From contig NC_092580.1 of the NCBI RefSeq assembly GCF_037975245.1, positions 33,283,501-33,347,500 on the forward strand: a stretch of DNA of 64,000 nucleotides, written 5' to 3'. A model generated the notes under the pieces. The model was not told the DNA's origin. It saw only the letters and a list, made by a program, of their open reading frames with translations, and did no database searches. Shown in pieces: positions 52,301 to 63,101 of the stretch; position 1 is the first letter of the stretch; each line of letters begins with the position of its first letter. The translations under genes and the position numbers were made by a program. The DNA comes from Apostichopus japonicus (taxonomy: Eukaryota; Echinodermata; Holothuroidea; Aspidochirotida; Stichopodidae).

Positions 52301-55300
52301 TTTTTTCCTGATCTTAAACCAACATAATTTTGATTTCTGTGGGTGTAGGCCCAGACCCGGATTGGGTCATAGGTTTCTAACCTTGTAGACATAAGTAAAC
52401 GATTGCATCCCAAACGTGTAGTTTATTATTTACACAAGGATTCGTCCAAACACATATCGTTCGAATCAATCTTCCATCTCCCGTCTCTTTGATTCATCGA
52501 TGTTTTGAATAGGAAGTTAATTAATTGCGAATTCATATTCTAATAAAAACAGTTTATACGATATAAAAAATATAAGGAATAAACGCAACTTATTTCCTCA
52601 ATGAAAACACGGGAAAAACCTAAGAGTATTTTGTTTTTTTAAAAAAGAACGAGAAATTAAAGCAGCTGAGTGCGATTCACGTAGTCTTAGAGGACACCTC
52701 CAAACTAAATGCAAATCATTAGCAACCTTATGCGACATATACTAATTAGTGCCACTCGTTTACAATCCTGCATGGATTAGCACCAGAATACATGAGTAAC
52801 ATGATCAGTCGGAAGACCACCACCCGCTCTCTCCGATCCTCAAATCAGCTACTGCTCCATGTACCTAAGTGGAAACTCAAGTCATTTGGTCAACGATCGT
52901 TCTCTAATGCCGCTCCTACTCTTTGGAAATCACTTCCACTGCACATCAAGTCGGCACCCAACGATAACATTTTCAAAAAGAGACTCAAAACACATCTATT
53001 TTCGGCTGCCTTCCCTGAGCACTAGCGCCACTGAGCATTGGTTTTCCTCTGGATATTGGCGCTATATAAATTTGCATTTATTATTATTATTATTACAACC
53101 TTACACGACATTAAGCAATTAGTGCCACTCGTTCAAAAACCCAGATGACACTTAACAATTAGTGCCACTCGGATAAAACCTTGGACGAAGTCTGGCAAAA
53201 AGTGCCTCTCGTTTACAACCTGAGAAGGCGGCTCATGAGGTGCCAGTTATTTATAACCTTAGAAGACATTTCACAAGTATAAGACCACTCGGATAAAACC
53301 TCAGGCGACATCTCCAAATACGTTTACAACTGCGTGGACGACATCTTTGTATTACCTAAGACGACATCTAACAATTATTGCCATTCGTCAATATAACCTT
53401 ATAGCCAACGTCTCACAATTAGTGCCACTCGCAGTACAACTTATGCAGTCATTTTACAACTGATATCAATCGTTATAACCTATTCACAGTTGTTGCAACT
53501 TTCGTACTATCTTCAAGTTGCAAATGGTTTGTTTCTATACTGCCCATAAAATTGGCTTCAACAGATACAATATTGTCCAGTGGATTCATTAATATATCTA
53601 CAGAAGATTATCAATTTCGTGATATTATAACATTATAAAACAAAGATCCAACCTTAACTGATGAAGTATATACCACACTTTTCTTGCAGCTGCACCTATA
53701 ACCTACCCTATAATTTGCATATAAGAACGGCGGCTAAAAATTTGTTATTGGCATTAAATATTGAGACTAATTTACTTGTTAATTATTTCTGCATGTTAGT
53801 GTTGCTCAAGTCTGAAAACCTGTCAAAAAGTGGGAAATAATTATGCCATGTAACCAGTTATATTTTAAGTCTTTTAAAATTCTGACGTCACCGCAGGAGA
53901 CAAACCGACAACTTTAATCTTGTATTTTTACTTAGGCACTGGTGGAGGCTCTCTCGGGAATTCTCTAGATGATTATCCAAGGGACTGCAAAGAGATTGTT
54001 TCGTCCTGTGCTGGACCGCAGATCTCAGGTGATGTGTTCTTGATCAAACCTGAGGGGTACAAGGAACCTTTTGAGGTGTACTGTAACAATGAGATAGACG
54101 GGGGCGGCTGGACGGTGAGATTAATGACCTAATTTTACGTCATTTTGTTGAATATCAAATATGAGTCGATTCTAAAATGAGATGAGTTCCTTAGAAATTG
54201 CATAACACTTCACGAATTGAAATAATTGACATGAGTGACGTCATCATAGGACGAAACTCTATACGGTAGATGTGTGTGCTATAAGATATGACGTCATGGA
54301 ACTTGTGTGACGCAATTTGACGCAACTGGTACGACGGTACAATGATGGGTAATGATTGGTTAAGATACATGTATTTGTTTGTATGTATTTAAGATCCTCC
54401 TGTAAGCATGAACTCGCGAAGAAGCCAGCTCATTGGCTTATCAAAGCCGCAAGCTGGCCGAAGTCAGTCTCTTAGATTCATATTTAAAGTCCATGAATAT
54501 GAATTGTCAATTGTCAACAACTCTGTAACTGGACGACATACATTAATCTTGGAGTGACTCGAACTGGGGACCTTATGATTGGAAGGCACTGGCGTCAACC
54601 ACTGAGCTAACACTCCTTGTGATCAATGTGATTGGTACACTGACAGTATCAGGCACATTACAGGAGCGGAATGGAGTAATGCGTGTAATTGGGGAGGGGT
54701 TTTGTTTGTGAACATTAAAGCACATGCCGTGCATTGTCGGTTCACATGCATCATATACAGCTCATGCAGAGAAAAATATTATATAGCATACTTAGTAATA
54801 AGGAACAATACAGCCTCTTGCTTATGAGCCTGATGACTAAGACCGAGGGGTTGCGCAATGTCATGGAACATACATTGTTCCAATGCATTATCAAATAAGT
54901 AGCTCAATTTAATTTCATGTTTTGAAGACTTTAATGTATCAAATGTTCCTTAATTTTACTCTGATATCCAAAGGTTATCCAACGGAGACTTGAAGGTACA
55001 ATCGATTTCAACAGAAACTGGCAATCTTACAAAGATGGATTTGGGTTTCTTAATTCTGAGTTTTGGATTGGAAATGAGAAGTTAGCTTACCTGACCAACC
55101 AGGATAAATACGAGCTTCGAATCGACATCACCAGTTCTACGGGCACCCAGATATACATTCAGTATGATAACTTCCGTATCACTGAAGAAAAGGGCGGGTA
55201 CGGTATTGTGACACTTGGCTCCTACTCCGGAAACAACACTGACAGTAGGTTAACATTATTTATTACGTAATAATCCAGTGAAGCAAATAATTGGAAAGCC

Positions 55301-55759
55301 AGAATGATGGTCAGAAAACTTCCAAAAGGAATTTGTTTAGATATGTAATCAACTATGCTCTAAACTGTTATATATGCATAAGAAGTTTTCAAGACACTTG
55401 TGTTTGAGATAGAAATGCAAACTTGATAGTCTTAATGACAACTATATTCACTCGTTTTTTCCATCAACATATCACCATCAACATTTCTTCGTTCTTGTGT
55501 AGGATACAGTTACATGAAAAATCTCAAGGGTACGAAATTTTCCACCCCCGACCAAGACAATGATGGAGTCGGTTCTCACTGTGCTCAGGCAGCCCGCGGT
55601 GGCTGGTGGTTTGACCAGTGTAATGTGGATATCTACCTGAATGGAATATATGACCAAAGTGCAACAACCCGTCAAGAAATCAGCATTCGTAACCGGAAGT
55701 CCAAGAGACGTGACGGCAAACTTCGTTTTACGGAAATGAAAATCAGACCGGCAATGTAA
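39129..55759 (+). CDS. Secreted fibrinogen-related protein (FReD), 5 exons, 268 aa
   Basis: Exons: 39129-39200, 52105-52132, 53936-54114, 54974-55244, 55503-55759; total 807 nt, with matching phases and GT/AG borders. Exon 1 (CAACCATGG start context) encodes a hydrophobic leader, and the likely cleavage region is GAQG in exon 2. From about residue 43 there is a single fibrinogen C-terminal domain: RDCKEI, FEVYCNNE, DGGGWT, NWQSYKDGFG, EFWIGNEK, then the calcium-site motif DQDNDGVGSHCA and RGGWWFDQC, ending KIRPAM. The four expected cysteines of the domain are present, plus C60-like SSCA. Such proteins are secreted lectin-like molecules (ficolins, tachylectins, and holothurian fibrinogen-like protein) that often bind acetylated sugars in immunity; the ligand here is unknown. 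There is no collagen or coiled-coil region. Exons 2-5 are firm; the link to exon 1 across 12.9 kb is inferred from phase and signal-peptide logic. AATAAA at 56089-56094 may end the transcript. Confidence 0.85.
39666..40100. repeat. Large inverted repeat (arms ~93 bp) in intron 1 of the FReD gene
   Basis: 39666-39758 and 40009-40100 are inverted copies sharing TTGCCTTACTCTAGAGA, GGTGACATAT and CACTGTAGGCG, with roughly 10% mismatch by eye. The 250-bp loop contains (AT)n runs. Within the right half, TTTTTTCACTGTTCTTGATT (about 39957) recurs at about 40206, so a second event has duplicated or inserted DNA there. Confidence 0.75.
40127..40200 (+). tRNA. tRNA-like sequence, probably a pseudogene or SINE head
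   Basis: Seventy-four bases fold as a tRNA. The acceptor strands AGCGTCC and GGAGGCT pair at 6 of 7 positions. The D-loop region is TAGTTGGTTAGG. The anticodon stem TCCGC/GCGGG has loop GTACAAA. The T-arm CCGGG-TTCGAAT-CCCGG is perfect. Read strictly, the anticodon is ACA, which animal tRNA genes rarely use, and the acceptor has a G-G mismatch. It lies between direct repeats inside an intron. Both points favour a tRNA-derived repeat over a working gene. Confidence 0.45.
40250..40320. repeat. (AT)n microsatellite followed by a G-run
   Basis: About 50 bp of TA repeats lead straight into a run of about 11 G and then GTGTGGT units. Low-complexity DNA within the FReD intron 1. Confidence 0.95.
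40321..45908. other. Intron 1 of the FReD gene, no recognised coding sequence
   Basis: This is AT-rich sequence. Two weak repeats stand out. Between about 44255 and 44540 diverged units of 85-100 bp share CATATAGCAGA, CCTAGCTTACT and ACCACACTTTCATAT. Between about 45100 and 45420 phrases such as GGTAGAAACGTC recur. A TATA-like TATAAATA occurs near 44170. Short open frames look random. Confidence 0.4.
45909..46293. mobile_element. hAT-like MITE (385 bp) in FReD intron 1
   Basis: Inverted ends CATAGGCGTAGG at 45909-45920 and its reverse complement at 46282-46293 match over 12 bp. The flanking octamers TCTACATA and GCTACATA agree at 7 of 8 positions, close to an 8-bp target duplication. G-runs sit near the left end and C-runs near the right, extending the inverted symmetry. 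No transposase. Confidence 0.65.
46456..47060. repeat. Direct duplication (~135 bp) in FReD intron 1
   Basis: 46456-46590 and 46926-47060 share CTGTTGGACCAATCC, GGCTAAAGTTGATTGCTGAA and AAACCACAACCTCATAG in the same order and orientation, with about 10-15% divergence by eye. The sequence between them is unrelated AT-rich DNA. Confidence 0.75.
47260..49524 (+). mobile_element. 5'-truncated, decayed non-LTR retrotransposon (CR1/Jockey-like LINE)
   Basis: Translation in shifting frames gives the end of an AP endonuclease (FLDVVQDCFLHQH and ILDLVLSSDPSNV, about 47290-47400), a basic spacer (PHWMNKKVR), then a reverse transcriptase: VPKDWRCANITPIFKKGDK, VVFLDFQKAFDKVPHQRLL, SGVPQGSVLGPLL, and the catalytic FADD at 48672-48683. 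A C-terminal domain follows (RPHLEYAVQAWNPYFAK, VQRRATRMI). At least four frameshifts or stops break it (near 47940, 48235, 48585, 48790). G-runs at about 47344 and 47931 lie exactly at two breaks. The 3' end is a short ACTAAACTAAACTAA repeat near 49510-49522. The CR1/Jockey placement is from motif style and is not phylogenetic. It sits in the sense orientation in FReD intron 1. Confidence 0.85.
50395..51085. repeat. Minisatellite of 60-77-bp units
   Basis: About nine units contain TATCAATTTATACTAACTCC, TTATTAACTATTTCATGTTG and TAGTGAGGTATTAAGCTC. The full unit is 77 bp; early units are about 60 bp because they lack the repeated TACTCCTAATCAATT segment. The unit itself therefore contains a shorter internal duplication. 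Confidence 0.93.
51086..52104. other. End of FReD intron 1
   Basis: AT-rich intron sequence with three G-runs (about 51680, 51740 and 51950). No coding sequence recognised. The exon 2 acceptor TTTTTTCAG lies at its right edge. Confidence 0.4.
52660..53475. repeat. Degenerate ~45-50-bp tandem array, split by a LINE
   Basis: Units share the phrase ATTAGTGCCACTCG followed by TACAACCTTA and GACAT. One block lies left of the LINE (about 52660-52765) and another right of it (about 53099-53475), and the unit sequence continues across the insertion. It lies in FReD intron 2. Confidence 0.75.
52766..53092 (+). mobile_element. 3' end of a second LINE (L2/CR1-like) with (ATT)n tail
   Basis: The frame 52792-53025 gives the familiar C-terminus of LINE pol proteins: RSLRSSNQLLLHVPK, GQRSFSNAAPTLWKSLP and FKKRLKTHLF. 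The 3' UTR GGCGCTATATAAAT ends in ATTATTATTATT. TTACAA lies on both sides (52760-52765 and 53093-53098) and may be the target duplication. It is heavily 5'-truncated, and LAPEYM is the first recognisable peptide. Confidence 0.8.
54368..54616 (-). mobile_element. tRNA-derived SINE, copy 2
   Basis: An inverted copy of the element at 38650-38903, with head GAGTGTTAGCTCAGTGGTTG, a better-preserved box B (AGTTCGAGTCACTCC) and a tail of AAATACATACAAACAAATAC. It lies in FReD intron 3, opposite to transcription. Identity to copy 1 looks around 85%. Confidence 0.82.
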
Positions 55760-57534
55760 GACCAAAATACAAACTGCAATTGTAAAGACCAAAATGCAGA
55801 CTGTATTTTTTCCGATCAAACTGTCTCAATCCAGACTCTTATGAATCTGTTTTATTCTATCTTTTCCTCCTTTTTCTTTTGGCTGTGTGAGATTAGGGTG
55901 CGAAGGGGGACGGGAAGAGGGGTGGGGGAGGGTTAAAAAACGGCTTTGATTTTATTTTGTTTTCTTATTACACAGAGACAAAAATGAGAAAGGCATGCCG
56001 AAACTGTACAAAACAAAATGCAAAAGTTCATTAAATTTAAACGCTGTGTGATATTAGACACACGAGTAATGGCCAAAGTAAAAAATGGAATAAACAACTT
56101 GGTATTCCATGAATACATTACCGAGCTATATATATATAAATATTCAGCGTCAATCTGACTATAGATATTATTTGACCTAATCTGAGAGAGTAGGCCCAAG
56201 TCGGTTGTAAGAACAAATCCGATGCACTCTTTTCTGGTGTAGTTTGCTGCTATGGTTACTATAGAAATATTAATGTTGCAAAATATATGTGATCATAAAT
56301 ACAGCATACACATGTAAGAAATGTATAGCCTATCATAGCAATATTAAAGAAGTAAACGGCGATATCCTTGCCTTTGAAGGGGTGTGGGGGGGGGGAGGGT
56401 GAGGGTGAGTAGATAACGTATGGGAAGGCAGAGTGGTGGTCAAATTGCATGGAGCAGGGAGAGGTTTACATACATAGCTATAATTGGTCACAATTCAACA
56501 AACAAACTGTTCGTTCAGAAATGTGTCACAGAAACTGATAATTTAGCACAACTTAAAGGATTCCGTATGACCGGTGGGGAAGAAAGGGGTTGTGGGTTAG
56601 GGGTTGGAGGTTGGCGGTCATTGGTGTGGAGGGAGACTCGAGTTATTTCTTTTTACGGAAATGAAAATCACCCCGGCAATGTAAGACCAAAACACAAACT
56701 GCAATTGTAAGACCAAAATGCAGACTGTATGTTTCCGATCAAACTGTCTCAATCCAGACATTTATGAATCTGTTTTAGTCTAACTTTTCCTCCTGTTTCT
56801 TTTGGCTGTGTGAAGAGAGGGTGCGGAGGGGGACGGGAGGAACGGTGGGGGAGGGTTAAAAAACGGCTTTGATTTTTATTTTGTTTATTTATTACACAGA
56901 GGCAAAAATGAGGAAGGCATGCCGAAACTGTACAAAACAAAATGCACAAGTTCATTAAATTTAAACGCTGTATGATATTAAACACACGAGTAGATAGTAG
57001 ATAAGTAGATAACGTATGGGGAGGCGGAGTGGTGGTCAAAGAAAACAGCGATATCCTTGCCTTTGGAGGGGTGGGGGGGGGTATGAGGGTGAGTAGATAA
57101 CGTATGGGGAGGCGGAGTGGTGGTCAAAGAAAACAGCGATATCCTTGCCTTTGAAGGGGTGTGGGGTGGGGTGGGGGTGGGGGTCGAGGGTAAGTAGATA
57201 ACGTATGGGAAGGCGGAGTGGTGGTCAAAGAAAACGGCGATATCCTTGCCTTTGAAGGGGTGTGGGGTGGGGTGGGGGTGGGGGTCGAGGGTAAGTAGAT
57301 AACGTATGGGAAGGTGGGGTGGTGGTCAAAGTGCATGGACAGGGAAAGGTTCACATATATATCTATATTTGGGCACAATTCAACAAACAAACTGTTAGTT
57401 CAGAACTCTGTCACAGAAACTGATAATTTAGCACAACTTAAAGGATTCCGTATGACCGGTGGGGAAGAAAGGGGTTGTGGGTGAGGGATTGGGGGTTGGA
57501 GGTTGGCGATCATTGGTGTGGAGGGAGTCTCGAG
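55726..57534 (+). repeat. Tandem segmental duplication of the FReD gene 3' end
   Basis: Copy 1 (55726-56642) starts inside the last FReD exon. Copy 2 (56651-57534) repeats it from TTTTACGGAAATGAAAATCA onward, including the last codons and the TAA, then the same 3' flank to GAGGGAG.CTCGAG. Copy 2 lacks about 180 bp of copy 1 (around 56150-56330, including the AATAAA) and has gained extra ~90-100-bp units. Only about ten codons are duplicated, so no second gene results. Confidence 0.9.
57000..57340. repeat. ~90-100-bp G-rich tandem units inside the duplication
   Basis: Three full units and part of a fourth begin AGTAGATAACGTATGGG and continue GGTGGTCAAAGAAAAC and GATATCCTTGCCTTTG, then a G-rich stretch. 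Copy 1 of the larger duplication has a single such unit near 56350-56450, so expansion followed the duplication. Confidence 0.88.
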
Positions 57535-57894
57535 TTTTAGTTTAGTAAAGTTAAAGCTGCATAGTTCGTATTTAAATACAAAGAACATGAGGAGAAAAAC
57601 AGTGCATGAAAATTTGTTTTTTAAGATGTTTATGTTACTAATGTTTTACCATTACAATAAAAAAATAAACAGCAATCCAAAAAATAATCCCTAACTGTCC
57701 CTGTCTAGTGTTGTTATTGTATATGAAATGACTCATCTTATTTATTCAACCAATATCTTAGTCTTGTACTGTAAGATGATGGCCTGTCCAATGAGAAGAA
57801 GGGGGTGGGGGTAAAGGACAAAAACGGCGTTATGAACTCCTCAGCTCCCTTTTAAAGCGAGCCATGACAAGGCTTTAGTATTAGCATCCCTTCG

Positions 57895-58412
57895 ATCTAC
57901 CGTCCTCCTTTTGCCCCCTCCCTTACTTCTCCCTCGATCTTTCAGCCTCCTCCCTGCCCCTCCCCTACTCCTCCCTTCGATCTTTCAGCCTGCTTCCTGC
58001 CCCAGTTCTACTCCTCCCTTCGATCTTTCGTCTTCCTTCCTGCCCGAGTTCTACTCCTCCCTTCGATCTTTCGTCTTCCTTCCTGCCACAGTTCTACTCG
58101 TCCATTCAGTCTTTCGGACTCCTTAATTCCTCCCCCTCCCCTACTCCTACCTTCGATCTTTCGGCCTCCTTCCTGCCCCTCCCCTACTCGTCCATTCAGT
58201 CTTTCGGCCTACTTCCTGCCCCCTCCCCTACTCCTCCCTTCGATCTTCCGTCTTCCTTCCTGCCCCTACTCCTCCCTTCGATATTCCGTCCTCATTCCTG
58301 CCCCTACCCTACTCCTCCCTTTCGATCTTTCGTCCTCATTGCTGCCCCTCCCCTACTCCTCCCTTCGATCTTCCGTCCTCCTTCCTGCCCCTCCCCTACT
58401 CCTCCCTTCAGG
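57895..58412. repeat. Pyrimidine-rich minisatellite (~35-43-bp units)
   Basis: About 12 units follow the pattern CTCCCTTCGATCTTTCG then CCTCCTTCCTGCCCCTCCCC. The plus strand is almost all C and T over about 500 bp. The open frame 57911-58126 is its translation and not a gene. Confidence 0.93.
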
Positions 58413-58665
58413 TCAGAGTATAGCATGTTGGTCAATACTTCAAATTTCAAATTCAGCAATGGAACGCCATTTCCTCCTATAAGCAGCTATGAACATAAAA
58501 CATATTCATAAATGTTTTATACACTACTGAAGGACAAGTCTTAATGTGATAACACATACAGACGGACACACTGTTGGAAGTTTTAGATTTTTCTTTTTCA
58601 TGTTTTAATTGATATACATATAGAGGCGCGTGTGGTGTTTCAAACATTTATTCCTAAAACAGGAA

Positions 58666-59097
<432 letters not shown>

Positions 59098-59099
59098 GG

Positions 59100-60046
59100 G
59101 ATTTGCTCACCAAAGTGTTCCGAAGTAATATAAAAGGTAGCCTTACTCCAAGCCATACAAATTTGTCCAATGAAAGCAACTCTTGACCGAACGGCGACAG
59201 AGAGGAATGAAAAAAAGAGCTTCCGGTACCCTGTGTTGGCATTATTACAATAACGCTTGACCAAAGAGGTTTTAAGAGCATCAACAAAGCTGTGAACATG
59301 TATTATTTTTAAACCCCCCTTTTCAATTGGGTTATACATAGTAAGTCTCCTAACTTTGTCAGAATTGACGTTCCAATAAAATCAAAAATAGTATTTTAAT
59401 AAATAATAAATAAATCATTATTAAAATAATAATTAATAAAATCGTTTGGAGGGTTTGGCAGAACCTGAGAAATGAAAACGAGATGGCTGATTGCAAAAGA
59501 CTTCACGATTGTGTTTTTACTAATAGGTGTGAGATCACGCCCATTCCAAACTCTAAGCTGGTGTTTCAGCCTATATAAATAGCTTCTGCTCATGGTTTAA
59601 GTGAAAGAGATCGTTACCATTGTGAGTGAAGTTGATACCGAGATACCTAATAGGAGCGATAGTAATCAAAATATTGAATTCACTGACATGAGCTGGATTC
59701 TTTAAAATTAAAGGACCCAGGGGGAAAAAACTGGGATTTGTTGAAATTAATTTTAAGACTAGATGCTATTCGAAAATTCTCTAAAATCTTCAGCACCTTA
59801 ACAGTACTGTTGCGGGTACCGTTTAAGAAGAAGGTGGTGTCGTCGGCCTATTGCAGTACTTTGATTTCATGACCAAATATGTTTATTCCTTGATGTTGTT
59901 GTCCCAAATAATTTTTCTGGCTAAAATATCTGCACAGATAATAAAGAGGTAAGGGCTAATTGGACAACCTTGCCTTACTGCTCTCTCATTTGGGAAGAAA
60001 CCTGTGGAATGTCCATTATTGAGAATACAAGAAGAACAACCAGTGT
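59100..60046 (-). mobile_element. L1/Tx1-like LINE fragment (reverse transcriptase), minus strand
   Basis: Read on the minus strand from 60046 down, the peptide contains FFPNERAVRQGCPISPYLF and ADILARKI, then KVLQ-stop-ADDTTF, LKINFNKSQFFPLG, RYLGINFTHNG and, after frameshifts, GRDLTPISKNTIVKSFAIS, VLPNPP, NPIEKGGLKIIHVHSF and TSLVKR. This is the order in L1-type ORF2. The catalytic YADD tyrosine codon is a TAG (59850-59848), so it is dead. The fragment begins and ends in (AAT)n arrays. Confidence 0.82.
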
Positions 60047-60681
<635 letters not shown>

Positions 60682-60682
<1 letters not shown>

Positions 60683-60960
60683 CAAAGTTCATATTCGCAC
60701 CGAAAAGCAATAGATGTGTATACGAGAACTTAGTTAAAGATAAGGTTACTACCCCTAGGGCAAAACTAAAATGGGAAGAAAAATATCGCACAGTCGACTG
60801 GAATTGTCAACGAATATTTTCTTTAATATATACGGCTGTCAGGGATCCCAAAATTCGGTATTTACAGTTCCGATTCTTGCATCGAATTCTTGGTGTTAAT
60901 AGGCCATCAGCTGAAGGTCGAAATTCGCTTGTTTCGTTCCAGCAACTGCGGGTCTAAAAT
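60682..60960 (+). mobile_element. L1-like LINE ORF2 C-terminal fragment, plus strand
   Basis: The frame after the AAT array encodes VTTPRAKLKWEEKYRTVDW, IRYLQFRFLHRILGVNRP and SFQQLRV, then a stop. The KWEE...FR.LHRI pattern is the domain that follows the reverse transcriptase in L1-type ORF2. It is on the opposite strand to the RT fragment at 59100-60046. Confidence 0.7.
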
Positions 60961-61148
60961 TTCTCTACAGCATTGAATACATAAATTAACTAAGATTAAT
61001 GATCCAACTATATTTTTTATTGCGTATGTTAAGAAACCTGCCGTTTTACGTTCAAAAGTTGTGCGCCAGTGAGATATCTGTACCATGTGATATGAATTGT
61101 CCAATGAGCCATGAGTTCTGTGTGCAATCTTTGTAGAAAACAACAAAC

Positions 61149-63101
61149 ATGGCGGCTCCCACGGGCGCTAGTCAGTCTCCGACACACGGAAATCTACAGT
61201 GCTCAGTGCACATTGAATCTGTAAACTTTGAAGCATTCAAGGCACTGACGAATAAACGATGGAATAAAGTTACTTCCTGCGCTAAAGATTGGCTTAATCT
61301 CAGCGGCGGAGACAGTGATATCGCCGTACTACTGATTACTCCATGGCCTACTACGATCAAGCGTGTGTTCAACAGCATAGTATGATGGGGTTCCACGATA
61401 AGTGTTACAGGCGGTTCATTGATAGCAAGCACATTGCTGCAAGAAAACGGACAGTTCCAGAGGAGACCCCATATGATTTTAAACGAAGAATTGACGGAAA
61501 AGATCGAGGAAACCAAGCAGAAGCTCTGGTGTATTACCTGTTCAATTTATTATATGTGGGAAAAGAAACAATACATTACTAGGCGTTGCAAACGGGACAA
61601 GCTGCAGCAGGCAGAGACTTTCGATGGAGGTAAGCCTAAGCATACTACACGACTCTACTTGTACTTCTGTGGCATAGTTGAAGTGTTAAGAGAAGTTGCA
61701 TAATGCAAGATCAGTAGCTCTTAAGGGATAGAATCCAAGTCAAAGGGCACAGTGTTGGACCTGAACATAATATAATTACTTAGTGGCATGGTCATCTGAT
61801 TTGTTTTGTTATAAGGTGGTAGGAACGGAAATTTGTTTCAAATTCTCCATCTGGGGCACTAGCCTAAGTGTTAAATACAGGCTTCATAGTTTTCTTACTG
61901 TGGCCCTTTATTTGAATGATAGAGATATTATATTAGTTAGAAAAATAAGTGTAACAAAGGTGCAATAAGGTTAGGTTTGCAAGGTCTTATGGTCAGCCTG
62001 TCTAGCTTTACCAAAATGAAAAAGTATCTGTCTCCTTTATTATTAGTAACAGATATAATCCACCATTGTATAATTTAAACCATAACATTAAGAGATAATG
62101 TACTGTACTGTCAAAAAAAGCCTGTTTTAATTCTTTTTTGCATGACACTGGTTTGCAAAATTTGAATGTGTCTTTGTTTGTCCATAGAAGATGAGCAGAT
62201 CACATGGTATATAAATAAAATTGTCTTAGTTCTTATTTGTTCAAACTTACATTTTGATCAACAGAAAATGCAAAACAATTTGCTTTTTTTATTTCATTTT
62301 ATTAAGGTATTGCTTCGACAAGCAGCAGAGCGGAAAAAAGATGAGCCCAGATTTTATGAATATTAGAGGAAAAGACCGTGTTGCCATTGAAGTGAGGTAC
62401 CACTCTCTATGTTGAAGAAACTAGATACAGTTCTTGACAAGGAAGACATACAGATCTTGAAAGGTAAATTACTCTCTGCAATGTGTGGTTCATTGAGTGT
62501 TCAGGGGTGGATCTAGGACTTTTGGAATATGGGGGTCCTCCCCCAAGGAAAATTAAAAAATTCTCTAAACGCTTTGAGATGCAATATCAGGTTAATCTTT
62601 CCATTGAAATTATTAAAGAAATTTGCAACATATTTCTAGCTGAATTGTAATTATATTGGTACCCCATCATAAAATGTGAGACTCAAAAATATCCAATTTC
62701 ATGGTACAAGGTGTTCTGTTCATCTCCTCCTCAGAGCAGAGTTTACCACCAACAAAAGATGCTCTGATCCAGCATGTTAAGCGCTGCACCAACCAGGCTG
62801 CTATTCACAGTAGGGCATTGCAGCCAAGGATTGATGCACTCTCACCAGAGGGACATGGATGTAAACTTGAAAATGATGACCCTATAATCACTTGGATGAC
62901 GAAGCCACCTGACCCAGATGTATTGCTTCAGTGTGTCAGCAGTAGCTGTTGAGTCGGCAAATGTCTTAAAGGAAGATGTTCCTGAATGAATGCACAACTA
63001 CCGTGTACAGACCTATGTAAATATAGAAATTGCAGCAACTTCCAAGAAGATGTTGAGATTGTTGATGCAGGGGAAGATGATTTGGAGGATGAACTGTGAT
63101 G
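61149..63101 (+). pseudogene. Frameshifted remnant of a cysteine-rich uncharacterised family
   Basis: ATG at 61149 sits in the context ACAAACATGGCGG. Frame 1 encodes NKRWNKVTSCAKDWLNLSG, then the sense passes to a second frame (FHDKCYRRFIDS, 61343 onward) and back (WCITCSIYYMWEKKQ, CKRDKLQQAETFDGG, to a donor GTAAG near 61630). Further pieces follow: LLRQAAERKKDEPRF after an AG near 62307, VAIEVRYHSLC near 62380-62415, LPPTKDALIQHVKR...GHG and MTKPPDPDVLLQCVSS (62701-62952), and PCTDLCKYRNCSNFQ, ending TGA near 63101. From memory this order (CYR.F, CI.C, L.AAE, EVRYH..C, LPPTKDA, PPAPD plus a CxC tail) recurs in an unnamed, possibly transposon-derived family of marine invertebrates. Several frameshifts and stops suggest a pseudogene; assembly indels are the alternative. 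Confidence 0.6.
62502..62560. mobile_element. Orphan hAT-type terminus
   Basis: CAGGGGTGGATCTAGGAC resembles the terminal inverted repeat of many hAT elements. No matching inverted end or target duplication was found downstream, so this is probably a fragment. It lies between exon-like pieces of the remnant at 61149-63101. Confidence 0.35.
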
